64,000 nucleotides of DNA, taken from positions 1 through 64,000 of the forward strand of contig JACQZR010000043.1 of the NCBI GenBank assembly GCA_016213775.1, read 5' to 3'. Every line of letters starts with the position of its first letter. Position 1 is the first letter of the stretch. Below are positions 14,918-22,254 of this stretch, one piece after another. The DNA comes from Acidobacteriota bacterium (GTDB lineage: Bacteria; Acidobacteriota; Terriglobia; Bryobacterales; Bryobacteraceae). Both the position numbers and the translations under genes were made by a program. Below the pieces are notes generated by a model. The model saw only the letters and a list, made by a program, of their open reading frames with translations. It was not told where the DNA came from and ran no database searches.

Positions 14918-16954
14918 ATGAGATTTCGGGCATTCACAGCCCTTTTCCTGCTTGTGGCAGCGGTCGCTCTGACCAGCGCCCCATCACCTATTTTTACCGC
15001 TCGCGATAAGACTTTTTACGCGGACCAACGAACGGCCAGCTTCGTCCGGCCGGGTCTGGTGATAACAATTGATTCGGCTACGATTGCGGCCGATGGAACC
15101 GTCAAGGCGCGGGTCAAGTTGACCGATCCCCGCGGGCTTCCGCTGGATCGATTGGGTATCACTACGCCTGGCCCCGTCAATGTAAGCTTCATCGTAGCGA
15201 CAATCCCGCAAGGCCGCACTCAATACGTCGCCTACACCACCCGAGTCCAGACCAGCCCAATCACCAACCAGAGTGAAACGCAGGCGGGCTGCGAGAACAA
15301 CGGCGTCTTCGCACAGGTTGCCGACGGCGTCTACGACTATACATTTCGAACGAAGGCCGCGGCCGGTATCGACCGCGCGGCGACGCACACCATCGGGGCC
15401 TATGGCTCGCGGAACCTGTCTGAATTCGACATGGGCACCAACTATGACGACGATGTCTACAGTTTCGTCCCGGACGGATCGCAAGTCCGCGTAGTCCGCG
15501 ATGTCATCAAGACGGCAAGCTGCAACAAGTGTCACGACACGCTCTCCATGCATGGCGGCTCCCGGCGAAGCATGGAACTCTGCGTCATGTGCCACACACC
15601 GCAGACAATCGACCCGGACACCGGGAACACGCAGGATATGCCGGTGTTGATCCACAAGATCCACATGGGATCGAGCCTACCCAGCGTGAAGGCCGGCCGC
15701 AAGTACGTCGTCATCGGCAACCAACAGTCGGTACACGACTACTCGAAAGTGCTCATGCCGCCCGATGCCAGAAGCTGTATCGTTTGCCACGAACAGGAAG
15801 GACCGAACGCGGCATCTCAGGCTAACCGGCTGCTCGCGGCCAACCGGGCGGCGTGCGGAGCCTGCCACGACGATCTCAACTTCGCAAGCGGCGAGGCCCA
15901 CCCCGGATTGTCGCAGGTGAGCGACAGCCAGTGCACAAACTGCCACATTCCCCGGGGAGAGTTGGAACTGGATGCGTCCATATTTGGCGCCCACACTATT
16001 CCAGTCAACTCCGGATCCCTGCCGGGTGTGGCCTTTACCATCGAGCGAGTCGACGACACGGCCGCCGGCAAGAAGCCGATCGTCACGTTTACAGTGAAAG
16101 ACAAGTCCGGCGCGGCCATCTTAGCATCCAAGATGGACTTGCTGACATTGGTGATGGCAGGCCCGGCGCCCGACTATAAAATGACCACGAATCTCGACGA
16201 GGATGCGCGCTCCGCCGAAGAGATTGGTCCCGGAACCTACAGATACACGTTCAAGACGATGATTCCCGCATCGGCGCGGGGGACATTCGCCCTCGGCATC
16301 CATGGTTTCCGGAATGTGAAGATTCTTGCAGGAACCAAGAAGGAGCAGACGGTCCGTGATGCAGGGTCGAACAAGATCGTCTATTTCGCGGTCGATGATT
16401 CACTGGTGGCCCCGCGCCGTACAGTCGTGTCGATGGAAAAGTGCAACGCCTGCCACGGGCGCCTGCTCAAGCACGCCCGGTTCAAGCCCGCCGACAAGAT
16501 TGAGTACTGCGCCATGTGCCATCTGACCGGCTTCACCGACAAGGATGCTGAATTCCGTCCAAAAGACGCGGCACCGCCTTCGTCGCTCGCGCTGGGATTC
16601 ATGTTGCACAGGGTCCACAGGGGAAGGGACCTGACCCGCACCTACGCAACCTACGGTACCACCAGCGTCCATAATTTCAACATCGTCGGCTTCCCGGGCG
16701 ACCTTCGGAACTGTGGCGCGTGCCACGTGGGTGGCTCCGAACAGCTTCCACTCCCAGAGGGCCTGAGCAGCATCACCACGCCGGCCGAGTTCATGGATCC
16801 GACGCCGCCAACCTCCGCCGCTTGCCTCGGTTGCCATGACACTCAGAGTGCCGCCGCTCATGCCAGGACTCAGACGACTTCGATGGGGGAGAGTTGTTCT
16901 GTCTGCCACGGACCGCAGGCGGAATTCTCGGTCTCGCGCATGCACGCCAGATAG
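14918..16954 (+). CDS. OmcA/MtrC family decaheme c-type cytochrome
   Basis: A 678-residue secreted multihaem cytochrome with exactly ten CXXCH motifs in order: CNKCH, CVMCH, CIVCH, CGACH, CTNCH, CNACH, CAMCH, CGACH, CLGCH, CSVCH, five per half. Each half is preceded by a beta-barrel-like domain, the N-terminal one containing FVRPGLVITIDSATIAADG and LTDPRGLPLDRLGI. This 5+5 layout is that of OmcA/MtrC terminal reductases, which pass electrons to Fe(III)/Mn(IV) minerals or other extracellular acceptors on the cell surface. There is a signal peptide (residues 1-21) but no lipobox cysteine, unlike Shewanella MtrC. A GGAGG-type site precedes the ATG. Confidence 0.93.
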   Translation: MRFRAFTALFLLVAAVALTSAPSPIFTARDKTFYADQRTASFVRPGLVITIDSATIAADGTVKARVKLTDPRGLPLDRLGITTPGPVNVSFIVATIPQGRTQYVAYTTRVQTSPITNQSETQAGCENNGVFAQVADGVYDYTFRTKAAAGIDRAATHTIGAYGSRNLSEFDMGTNYDDDVYSFVPDGSQVRVVRDVIKTASCNKCHDTLSMHGGSRRSMELCVMCHTPQTIDPDTGNTQDMPVLIHKIHMGSSLPSVKAGRKYVVIGNQQSVHDYSKVLMPPDARSCIVCHEQEGPNAASQANRLLAANRAACGACHDDLNFASGEAHPGLSQVSDSQCTNCHIPRGELELDASIFGAHTIPVNSGSLPGVAFTIERVDDTAAGKKPIVTFTVKDKSGAAILASKMDLLTLVMAGPAPDYKMTTNLDEDARSAEEIGPGTYRYTFKTMIPASARGTFALGIHGFRNVKILAGTKKEQTVRDAGSNKIVYFAVDDSLVAPRRTVVSMEKCNACHGRLLKHARFKPADKIEYCAMCHLTGFTDKDAEFRPKDAAPPSSLALGFMLHRVHRGRDLTRTYATYGTTSVHNFNIVGFPGDLRNCGACHVGGSEQLPLPEGLSSITTPAEFMDPTPPTSAACLGCHDTQSAAAHARTQTTSMGESCSVCHGPQAEFSVSRMHAR

Positions 16955-16958
16955 GCCT

Positions 16959-16992
16959 CTCAGGAGGCGGCTGCAACGGGCCGCCTCCTGAG
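16959..16992. terminator. Bidirectional stem-loop between convergent cytochrome and receptor genes
   Basis: CTCAGGAGGCGGC (16959-16971) pairs with GCCGCCTCCTGAG (16980-16992), 13 pairs around an eight-base loop. It lies 5 bp after the decaheme cytochrome stop and 13 bp before the receptor stop, so it can serve both strands. The T-run is weak (ATTTCC) on the forward side. Confidence 0.7.
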
Positions 16993-17004
16993 ATTTCCAG
17001 AGTC

Positions 17005-19395
17005 TTAGAACCCAAACCGAATGCCCACGTTTACCTGCCGGAACAGTCCAGGCTGTATTCCTTGCGGCGCCCTTGAGGCGATGTAGACCCGGTCCGCAAG
17101 GTTCTTCACAGAGAAGTATGGCCGGACCTGCAGGCGTTCGCGCTGCACCGTGTAATCAACATTCAGATTCCATAGCGTATAAGAGGGCACAAGCCCGATC
17201 GTGCCGTCCCCAGTCGGTGTGACCGTCTGGTTGTTGTCGGCGAATTGATTGCCCACGTAAGTAGCGTCGAGTTGTACCCCAAAGCCCTGCCGCTGCCGTA
17301 CCCCGGCAAGGAACGAGAACGTGTTCTCCGGCGCATAGGGCAGCCGGTTGCCACCAAACAGAGCGTTGCGGGTGAACTTTGCCTGCGCCAGGTGCATTTG
17401 ACGAATGTCCGTGTAGAACAAAAGCGGCCAGCGGAACAGGGAACTCCATTCGACACGCAGACTGCTCTCGACTCCCTGGTGCAGCGTTTCACCGCCATTC
17501 ACAAGAGTCGTAGTAGCGCCGCCGGACTGCGCGCCGGGGATGATCTGGTTCGAGAAGTCCATTCGGAAATAAGTGAACTCTCCTCGTATGGCGCGGTTCG
17601 CCTGCGCTCGGATGCCAACCTCATAATTCCAACTCAGCTCCGCGTCCAGGTTTAGGGTCTGGCCGGCGGCCGTGATGGAATCCTTCACCCTCGGAGGCGC
17701 GAAGCCGCGATGCACGCCGGCAAAGATAGAGAGCGGCTGCGCCAGTTGATAAGCGACGCCCAATCCGGGAATGGCCTTGGTGACCCCGTCACCGGCGCGG
17801 CGATCGACATTGGTTGCGGCGTTGGCAACGACGGCTCGCAGAATATGCCGATCGTAATCGTAATGTTCCATCCTCACGCCCGGCGTGAGTGTGAGCCGTG
17901 GGGTAAGGAAGAAGCGATTCTGAAGATATGCCGAAAAGGCGTGGCCGTACCGATCCTCATCGTCGCGTAGGGCGCCCGTGCGCGCATTGAACCTGTTGCC
18001 TTCGAGTTGCTGATCGTCCATGCGCTCACCGATGTAGCGGATACCGGCGTCCAGCGTGTTGCGAATACTGCCTAGCGAGTGCTGCATCGAGACGCCCGTT
18101 TGAGCGCCGAAGACCTGGAACTGACGGTTCCGGTTGAGCGAGCTGTTACGGATGTAAATTGCTCCTCCCGGAACGGACGTGTCGCCAAAAACGCCCCAGT
18201 ACTGCCGGCCGGCGGCGGGCGCACGGTCGAAGTCGGCCCGCGCCCAGTCGCGGACGATCGAATAGCCGAATGCGGTTGAACTCCAGACAAGGTTCGGGCT
18301 GACTGCCATGGTGTGGCTGGCCGAGGCCGACAGACGCTTGATCTTCAAAAAGTCAGACGAAACGGGGTTCTGATTGGGGTCGGCCCGGAACATCGGCGTT
18401 GTGATTCCGAGGTAGGTGGAATTGGAGTTCTCGTCATAATACCCGGTCTTCAACGTGATGGTATGGGCGGGAGCGGGTTTTAGCGTGAATTTCCCTTGCA
18501 CATCGTCGATGTCGAAAAAGAAGTCGCGAAATCCCTCGCCGCGCTTATGCAGCACGTTGAACATCCAGCCGGCCTTCTGGTCTGGGGAACTGCCTCCGAT
18601 CAGGGCGTTGCCGGCGAAGAAGCCACGCTGCCCGCCCTGGATGTCGAAGTCAGCATGAGTGCGCGCGGGAGGGTCGGGGGTGACGAAGTTGATCACGCCG
18701 CCGACTGTTTGCGGACCGTAAAGAATCTGGCCACTGCCCTTCACGACTTCCACGTGACTCATGCGGTCGATCGGGGGTGAATAGTAAGTCTCCGGCTCTC
18801 CGTACGGCGCGAGTGTGATGGGAAGCCCATCCTCCAGCATGAGAACAGCTCGGCTCCGGTCGGGGTTGAGACCCCGAATTCCGATATTGAGACGGGTGGC
18901 GACGGGTCCGGAGTTGTCGTTGATGATAACCCCCGGAATCCGGCGAAGCAACTCATTTGCATCCATCGCATGGGAGTCGCGCACCTCCTGCCGCGTCACA
19001 ACGAAGACGGAGCCCGGAGTTTCGGCCAACGCTTCAGTCGACTCTCCAACTACCTCCACAGAAGCCGTGGTCGACCGAATTCTGGTGAATTGGATCAAAA
19101 TCTCCGCTGAGCCGGACTGGGGCACCTCGACCGCGGCTTGCGCAGGCTCAAAGTTCCGGGAGTCGGCTCGCAGTGTCAGCGCGCCTGCGGGTACCGCGTC
19201 CAGGACGAACTCCCCTTTATCGTTGGTGAAGGTGGTTTGCAACGAGTTCAGCACCTGAATCGCCGCACCACGTACTGGCGCGCCCTGAGGATCGGATACT
19301 GTTCCCCGAACCGACTCGGCCGAGAGCCGGCAATCCCCCGCCAAACAGGCGATTATCGTCCAAACTGCTACGCGGATAACAAAATTCATCGTCAC
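17005..19395 (-). CDS. TonB-dependent receptor, Fe(3+)-dicitrate (FecA)-like
   Basis: A 796-residue outer-membrane receptor: signal peptide, a carboxypeptidase-regulatory-like domain (about 28-105), a plug (about 115-240) and a 22-strand barrel ending in VNVGIRFGF. The plug block IRGLNPDRSRAVLMLEDGLPITLAPYGEPETYYSPPIDRM is nearly the FecA signature, followed by VVKGSGQILYGPQTVGGVINFVT. It should import ferric citrate or a related iron chelate. It sits on the opposite strand between the MtrC-like and polyferredoxin genes, with a Fur-type palindrome upstream of its start. The context suggests that iron mobilised by extracellular reduction or chelation is taken up here. Confidence 0.88.
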   Translation of the reverse strand: MTMNFVIRVAVWTIIACLAGDCRLSAESVRGTVSDPQGAPVRGAAIQVLNSLQTTFTNDKGEFVLDAVPAGALTLRADSRNFEPAQAAVEVPQSGSAEILIQFTRIRSTTASVEVVGESTEALAETPGSVFVVTRQEVRDSHAMDANELLRRIPGVIINDNSGPVATRLNIGIRGLNPDRSRAVLMLEDGLPITLAPYGEPETYYSPPIDRMSHVEVVKGSGQILYGPQTVGGVINFVTPDPPARTHADFDIQGGQRGFFAGNALIGGSSPDQKAGWMFNVLHKRGEGFRDFFFDIDDVQGKFTLKPAPAHTITLKTGYYDENSNSTYLGITTPMFRADPNQNPVSSDFLKIKRLSASASHTMAVSPNLVWSSTAFGYSIVRDWARADFDRAPAAGRQYWGVFGDTSVPGGAIYIRNSSLNRNRQFQVFGAQTGVSMQHSLGSIRNTLDAGIRYIGERMDDQQLEGNRFNARTGALRDDEDRYGHAFSAYLQNRFFLTPRLTLTPGVRMEHYDYDRHILRAVVANAATNVDRRAGDGVTKAIPGLGVAYQLAQPLSIFAGVHRGFAPPRVKDSITAAGQTLNLDAELSWNYEVGIRAQANRAIRGEFTYFRMDFSNQIIPGAQSGGATTTLVNGGETLHQGVESSLRVEWSSLFRWPLLFYTDIRQMHLAQAKFTRNALFGGNRLPYAPENTFSFLAGVRQRQGFGVQLDATYVGNQFADNNQTVTPTGDGTIGLVPSYTLWNLNVDYTVQRERLQVRPYFSVKNLADRVYIASRAPQGIQPGLFRQVNVGIRFGF

Positions 19396-19456
19396 CCTCC
19401 TGTGCTCTGAAGTTGATGAAAGTCTGGGACGCCGAGGACGTCCAATAAATCCTTAT

Positions 19457-19471
19457 TGCAATAGAGTTGCA
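19457..19471. promoter_or_regulatory. Candidate Fur-family operator upstream of the FecA-like receptor
   Basis: TGCAATAGAGTTGCA is a 15-bp palindrome (TGCAA-N5-TTGCA) lying 62-76 bp upstream of the receptor start on the minus strand. Its GCAA/TTGC arms resemble operators of Fur-family repressors, which would fit iron-repressed expression of a ferric-citrate receptor. Acidobacterial Fur sites are poorly known to me, so this is tentative. Confidence 0.4.
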
Positions 19472-19532
19472 TGTGCATCGGGGGTCTGTCAAGCCGAAAA
19501 GCAGCGGCAACTCCGCCTCTGGGCGCACCTCG

Positions 19533-19600
19533 TCTGAAGCACTGTTCAGAAAGACTTCAGGAACTTGTCAGCAGCGATTTCAGACAACCCGGTTTATAAG
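19533..19600 (+). promoter_or_regulatory. Candidate activator-dependent promoter of the polyferredoxin-mtrA-mtrB unit
   Basis: TCTGAAG (19533-19539) is followed by TTCAG-type repeats starting at 19545, 19556, 19567 (GTCAG) and 19579, spacings 11, 11 and 12 bp. About 38 of 50 positions match the element at 14770-14820. TATAAG at 19595-19600 is a good -10 box placed 11 bp after the last repeat. This geometry would put transcription start about 4 bases before the ATG at 19611, so either the message is nearly leaderless or translation starts further in. Confidence 0.6.
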
Positions 19601-19610
19601 TGGAAGTGTG

Positions 19611-21053
19611 ATGCGACTTGCGCACGGGTGCGACCCGGTTGTGGAGCGAGTTCCACCCGGAGGTATCAACGTTCTGGCCTTTGGACCAGTCGGGCGTTTG
19701 GTCGTTTGGCCGGGATTCCCCTACGTATTCCAACTCCTGACACTCTGCGTTCTTCTGTCACTCGCCGTGCTCGGCTGGGGACAACTGACGCCGAAAGGAG
19801 TCCCGGACAAGCTCTATGCAAAAGCGAACCTCGTAAACCTCGTAGTCTGGGGACTGTTCTGGCCGATGATCGTGTGGGCCACAGTTCTCCTGGGACGTGT
19901 GTGGTGCACGGTCTGCCCCTTGGAACTGGTCTCGAACGTTTTCGAGCGGATCGGCCGGCGGCTTGGGGTCAAGCAGGGTTCCATTCCGGCCTGGATGCGC
20001 GCCGGCTGGCTTATGGTAATCCTCTATGCTGTCCTTCAGTTGCTCGTTGCAGGACTCCATTTGCACCGGGTTCCCGGCTACACATCCGTTTTTCTCTGGA
20101 TCATGTTGGCCACGGCGGCGGCTACCGGGCTTCTTTTCAAGGATCGCGCCTATTGCCGCGGCTTCTGCCCTGTCGCGCCGCTGTTGAAGGTGTATGGACG
20201 AGGTGGCCTGATCGCCGCCCGCCCCGGTGGCCCGTCTGCCTGTCACTCCTGCGCCGGCAAAACGTGCGCCGCCACATCGCATCGCGCGAAACTCGATGCG
20301 CGCAGTTGTCCCACCCTGCTGAATCCCGCGACACTCAACAATAGCGAGGATTGTCTTCTTTGCGTCCAGTGCATGAAGAACTGCGAACCCGGAAACATGC
20401 AACTTCTGCTCCGCGGACCATTCGCCGCAGCGGATGCTCGCACTCCGCTCGCCAGTTGGCCGGTCACACTCTTCGTGGTGTTCGTATCCGGGTTTGTCTG
20501 CTCCGAAGTGGCGAGTGAATGGACGGCAGCCAAGTCCGTCTTCCTGGCGCCCGCCGTGTGGGCCACTGCAACTTTCGGAACGTCAGCCCTTGGGGGCTGG
20601 GTGGAAGGAATCTGGACGATTGGGATCTTCCCGTTGCTGCTTTGGTCGGCGATAGGAGGTCTCCTGCTCCTCTTCAGGGGAGCCTCGGGTTTCGGCGAAG
20701 CGTTGCGACGGATCGCATTGCCTCTTGCGGTTGTCATTGCCGCGGGACAGATGGCGAAGGGACTGGCGAAGTTCGTTTCCTGGGCGGGCTTCCTTCCGAT
20801 CGCGTGGAGTGTACCTGACGGAGTCTCCACTTCGCTGGCGATGGCCGCCAAAACGATCAAGCAACCAGCGCCCCTGGTTTCCATCCAGACTGTCTCGGTG
20901 GCGGGTATGGCTTTGGTTGCGGCTGCTCTGTATTGCTCGTTTCGAGAACTCCGGCTGGCCAACGCGACGGTCCGGGTTATTTGGCGCATCCCCACCATTG
21001 CCATGACCTTACTTTTTGGGTTCGTGATCCTCGGTTGGGGTTTTTTGCAATAG
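19611..21053 (+). CDS. Membrane polyferredoxin (NapH/NosR-like 4Fe-4S protein), candidate quinol-oxidising module
   Basis: A 480-residue integral membrane protein with about 9-10 helices and cysteine motifs GRVWCTVCPLELV, RAYCRGFCPVAPLLKVY, CHSCAGKTC...C and CLLCVQCMKNCEPGNM. The last is a classical 4Fe-4S pattern and the CP pairs after the helices resemble NapH/NosR/CcoG membrane ferredoxins, which shuttle electrons between the quinone pool and periplasmic partners. Start 19611 is the first ATG after the promoter; the open frame extends upstream but overlaps the regulatory repeats. Followed 281 bp later by MtrA-like and MtrB-like genes, it is the obvious candidate for the inner-membrane donor, since no CymA-like cytochrome is present. 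Confidence 0.75.
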   Translation: MRLAHGCDPVVERVPPGGINVLAFGPVGRLVVWPGFPYVFQLLTLCVLLSLAVLGWGQLTPKGVPDKLYAKANLVNLVVWGLFWPMIVWATVLLGRVWCTVCPLELVSNVFERIGRRLGVKQGSIPAWMRAGWLMVILYAVLQLLVAGLHLHRVPGYTSVFLWIMLATAAATGLLFKDRAYCRGFCPVAPLLKVYGRGGLIAARPGGPSACHSCAGKTCAATSHRAKLDARSCPTLLNPATLNNSEDCLLCVQCMKNCEPGNMQLLLRGPFAAADARTPLASWPVTLFVVFVSGFVCSEVASEWTAAKSVFLAPAVWATATFGTSALGGWVEGIWTIGIFPLLLWSAIGGLLLLFRGASGFGEALRRIALPLAVVIAAGQMAKGLAKFVSWAGFLPIAWSVPDGVSTSLAMAAKTIKQPAPLVSIQTVSVAGMALVAAALYCSFRELRLANATVRVIWRIPTIAMTLLFGFVILGWGFLQ

Positions 21054-21334
21054 GGGAATTCGGCGCATGTGGAGAGTTACAACAGGCAAGAAGTGGTTAA
21101 AAGCCCCAGTTGACTCTTACTCTCCAATCCTGGAACGCACTTGTAACACCCAAGGATTCAATAAGAAAGACATTTCTAACCTCCCCGCCGACGATCGGTC
21201 CGGAGCATGCATTAGCAAGACATATGATCTTTCGTAACGGGGCCTCCGCAGCCCGATCGGGTGATTGCGTTTGGCTGAGACAGGCCATGTCCTGCCACTG
21301 AATCCAGCCCAAAAACAACTAGGGGAGAAAGTGA

Positions 21335-22246
21335 ATGAAACATTGTCGGCGAATTGGCACAGCTATGCTCATCGCCACGGCGCTTTCAGCCGTGTGGGGC
21401 GCCAGCGGACCGCCACGGAAACCGGTGGACTGGGTGAAGCTCAACCCGGAGTTTGCCGGGGCGACTTTCGTCAACGACCCAACACAGTGCGCCGCCTGCC
21501 ATGAAGACTCCACAAAGACTTTCGAGCACACCATGCACGCCAGGGCGCTTGGGACTGATGGCTCGGGCGCGGACAAATGCGAGAGCTGCCATGGGCCGCG
21601 CAGCAAGCACATCGAGAATCCCACGGCCGCACTGGCTTGGGGGAAACTCGGAGCCGCGCAACAGAGCGCAGTTTGCATGCAATGCCATGAGGGCGGCGCT
21701 CGTTTCGGTTGGAAGTCCGGGGCGCATCGCGCCAACGATGTCAGTTGCACCTCCTGTCACTCGGTGATGAAGAAGAACACGGAGCGTGGGCTGCTTGCCA
21801 AGACTTCGGGGCAGGAAACCTGCTATCAATGCCATCGCGAGGTTCGGGCGCAGACGATGAAGGTGTCGCACCACCCCGTGCGCGAAGGGCGAATGGACTG
21901 TTCGAGTTGCCACAACGTCCACGGTTCGACTCCCGACCTGCTGGTAAAGAACACGCTGAACGAAACCTGCTATAGCTGTCACGCCGACAAGCGCGGGCCC
22001 TTCCTCTGGGAACACGCGCCAGTTCGCGAAAGCTGCGCAAACTGCCACACTGCGCATGGCTCCAACCACCGGAACCTCCTTGTCAAGAAGGATTCCTTCC
22101 TCTGCTTGAGCTGCCATTCCTATGGCGGCCACATCAACCTGCCGCGCTACAACCGCACGAGTAACTCGTATGGACAGGGCTGCATGAACTGCCACATCAC
22201 GCCGCACGGATCGAACCATCCCTCCGGAGTCAAACAGACACGTTAG
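21335..22246 (+). CDS. mtrA: MtrA/DmsE family decaheme periplasmic cytochrome
   Basis: A 303-residue exported cytochrome with ten CXXCH motifs: CAACH, CESCH, CMQCH, CTSCH, CYQCH, CSSCH, CYSCH, CANCH, CLSCH, CMNCH. The repeated HHPVREGRMDCSSCHNVHGS and HAPVRESCANCHTAHGS blocks and the ending MNCHITPHGSNHPSG are typical of the DmsE/MtrA family, the periplasmic wire that sits inside the MtrB barrel. A signal peptide (MKHCRRIGTAMLIATALSAVWGAS) and a strong ribosome site (aggggagaaagtga) support the start. It is directly followed by the barrel gene (8 bp gap). The 281 bp upstream hold no other gene that I can see. Confidence 0.93.
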   Translation: MKHCRRIGTAMLIATALSAVWGASGPPRKPVDWVKLNPEFAGATFVNDPTQCAACHEDSTKTFEHTMHARALGTDGSGADKCESCHGPRSKHIENPTAALAWGKLGAAQQSAVCMQCHEGGARFGWKSGAHRANDVSCTSCHSVMKKNTERGLLAKTSGQETCYQCHREVRAQTMKVSHHPVREGRMDCSSCHNVHGSTPDLLVKNTLNETCYSCHADKRGPFLWEHAPVRESCANCHTAHGSNHRNLLVKKDSFLCLSCHSYGGHINLPRYNRTSNSYGQGCMNCHITPHGSNHPSGVKQTR

Positions 22247-22254
22247 AGGATCAC

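Noticed and set aside
19467-19610. Extended N-terminus of the polyferredoxin (start at 19467)
   Set aside because: The extension would encode the conserved regulatory repeats, has no hydrophobic or conserved character, and lies upstream of the likely -10 box.
21054-21334. Possible GEMM (cyclic dinucleotide) riboswitch ahead of the MtrA-like gene, as seen for cytochromes in Geobacter
   Set aside because: I looked for the conserved core of GEMM on both strands and found no convincing match; only a short GC hairpin and a good ribosome site are present.
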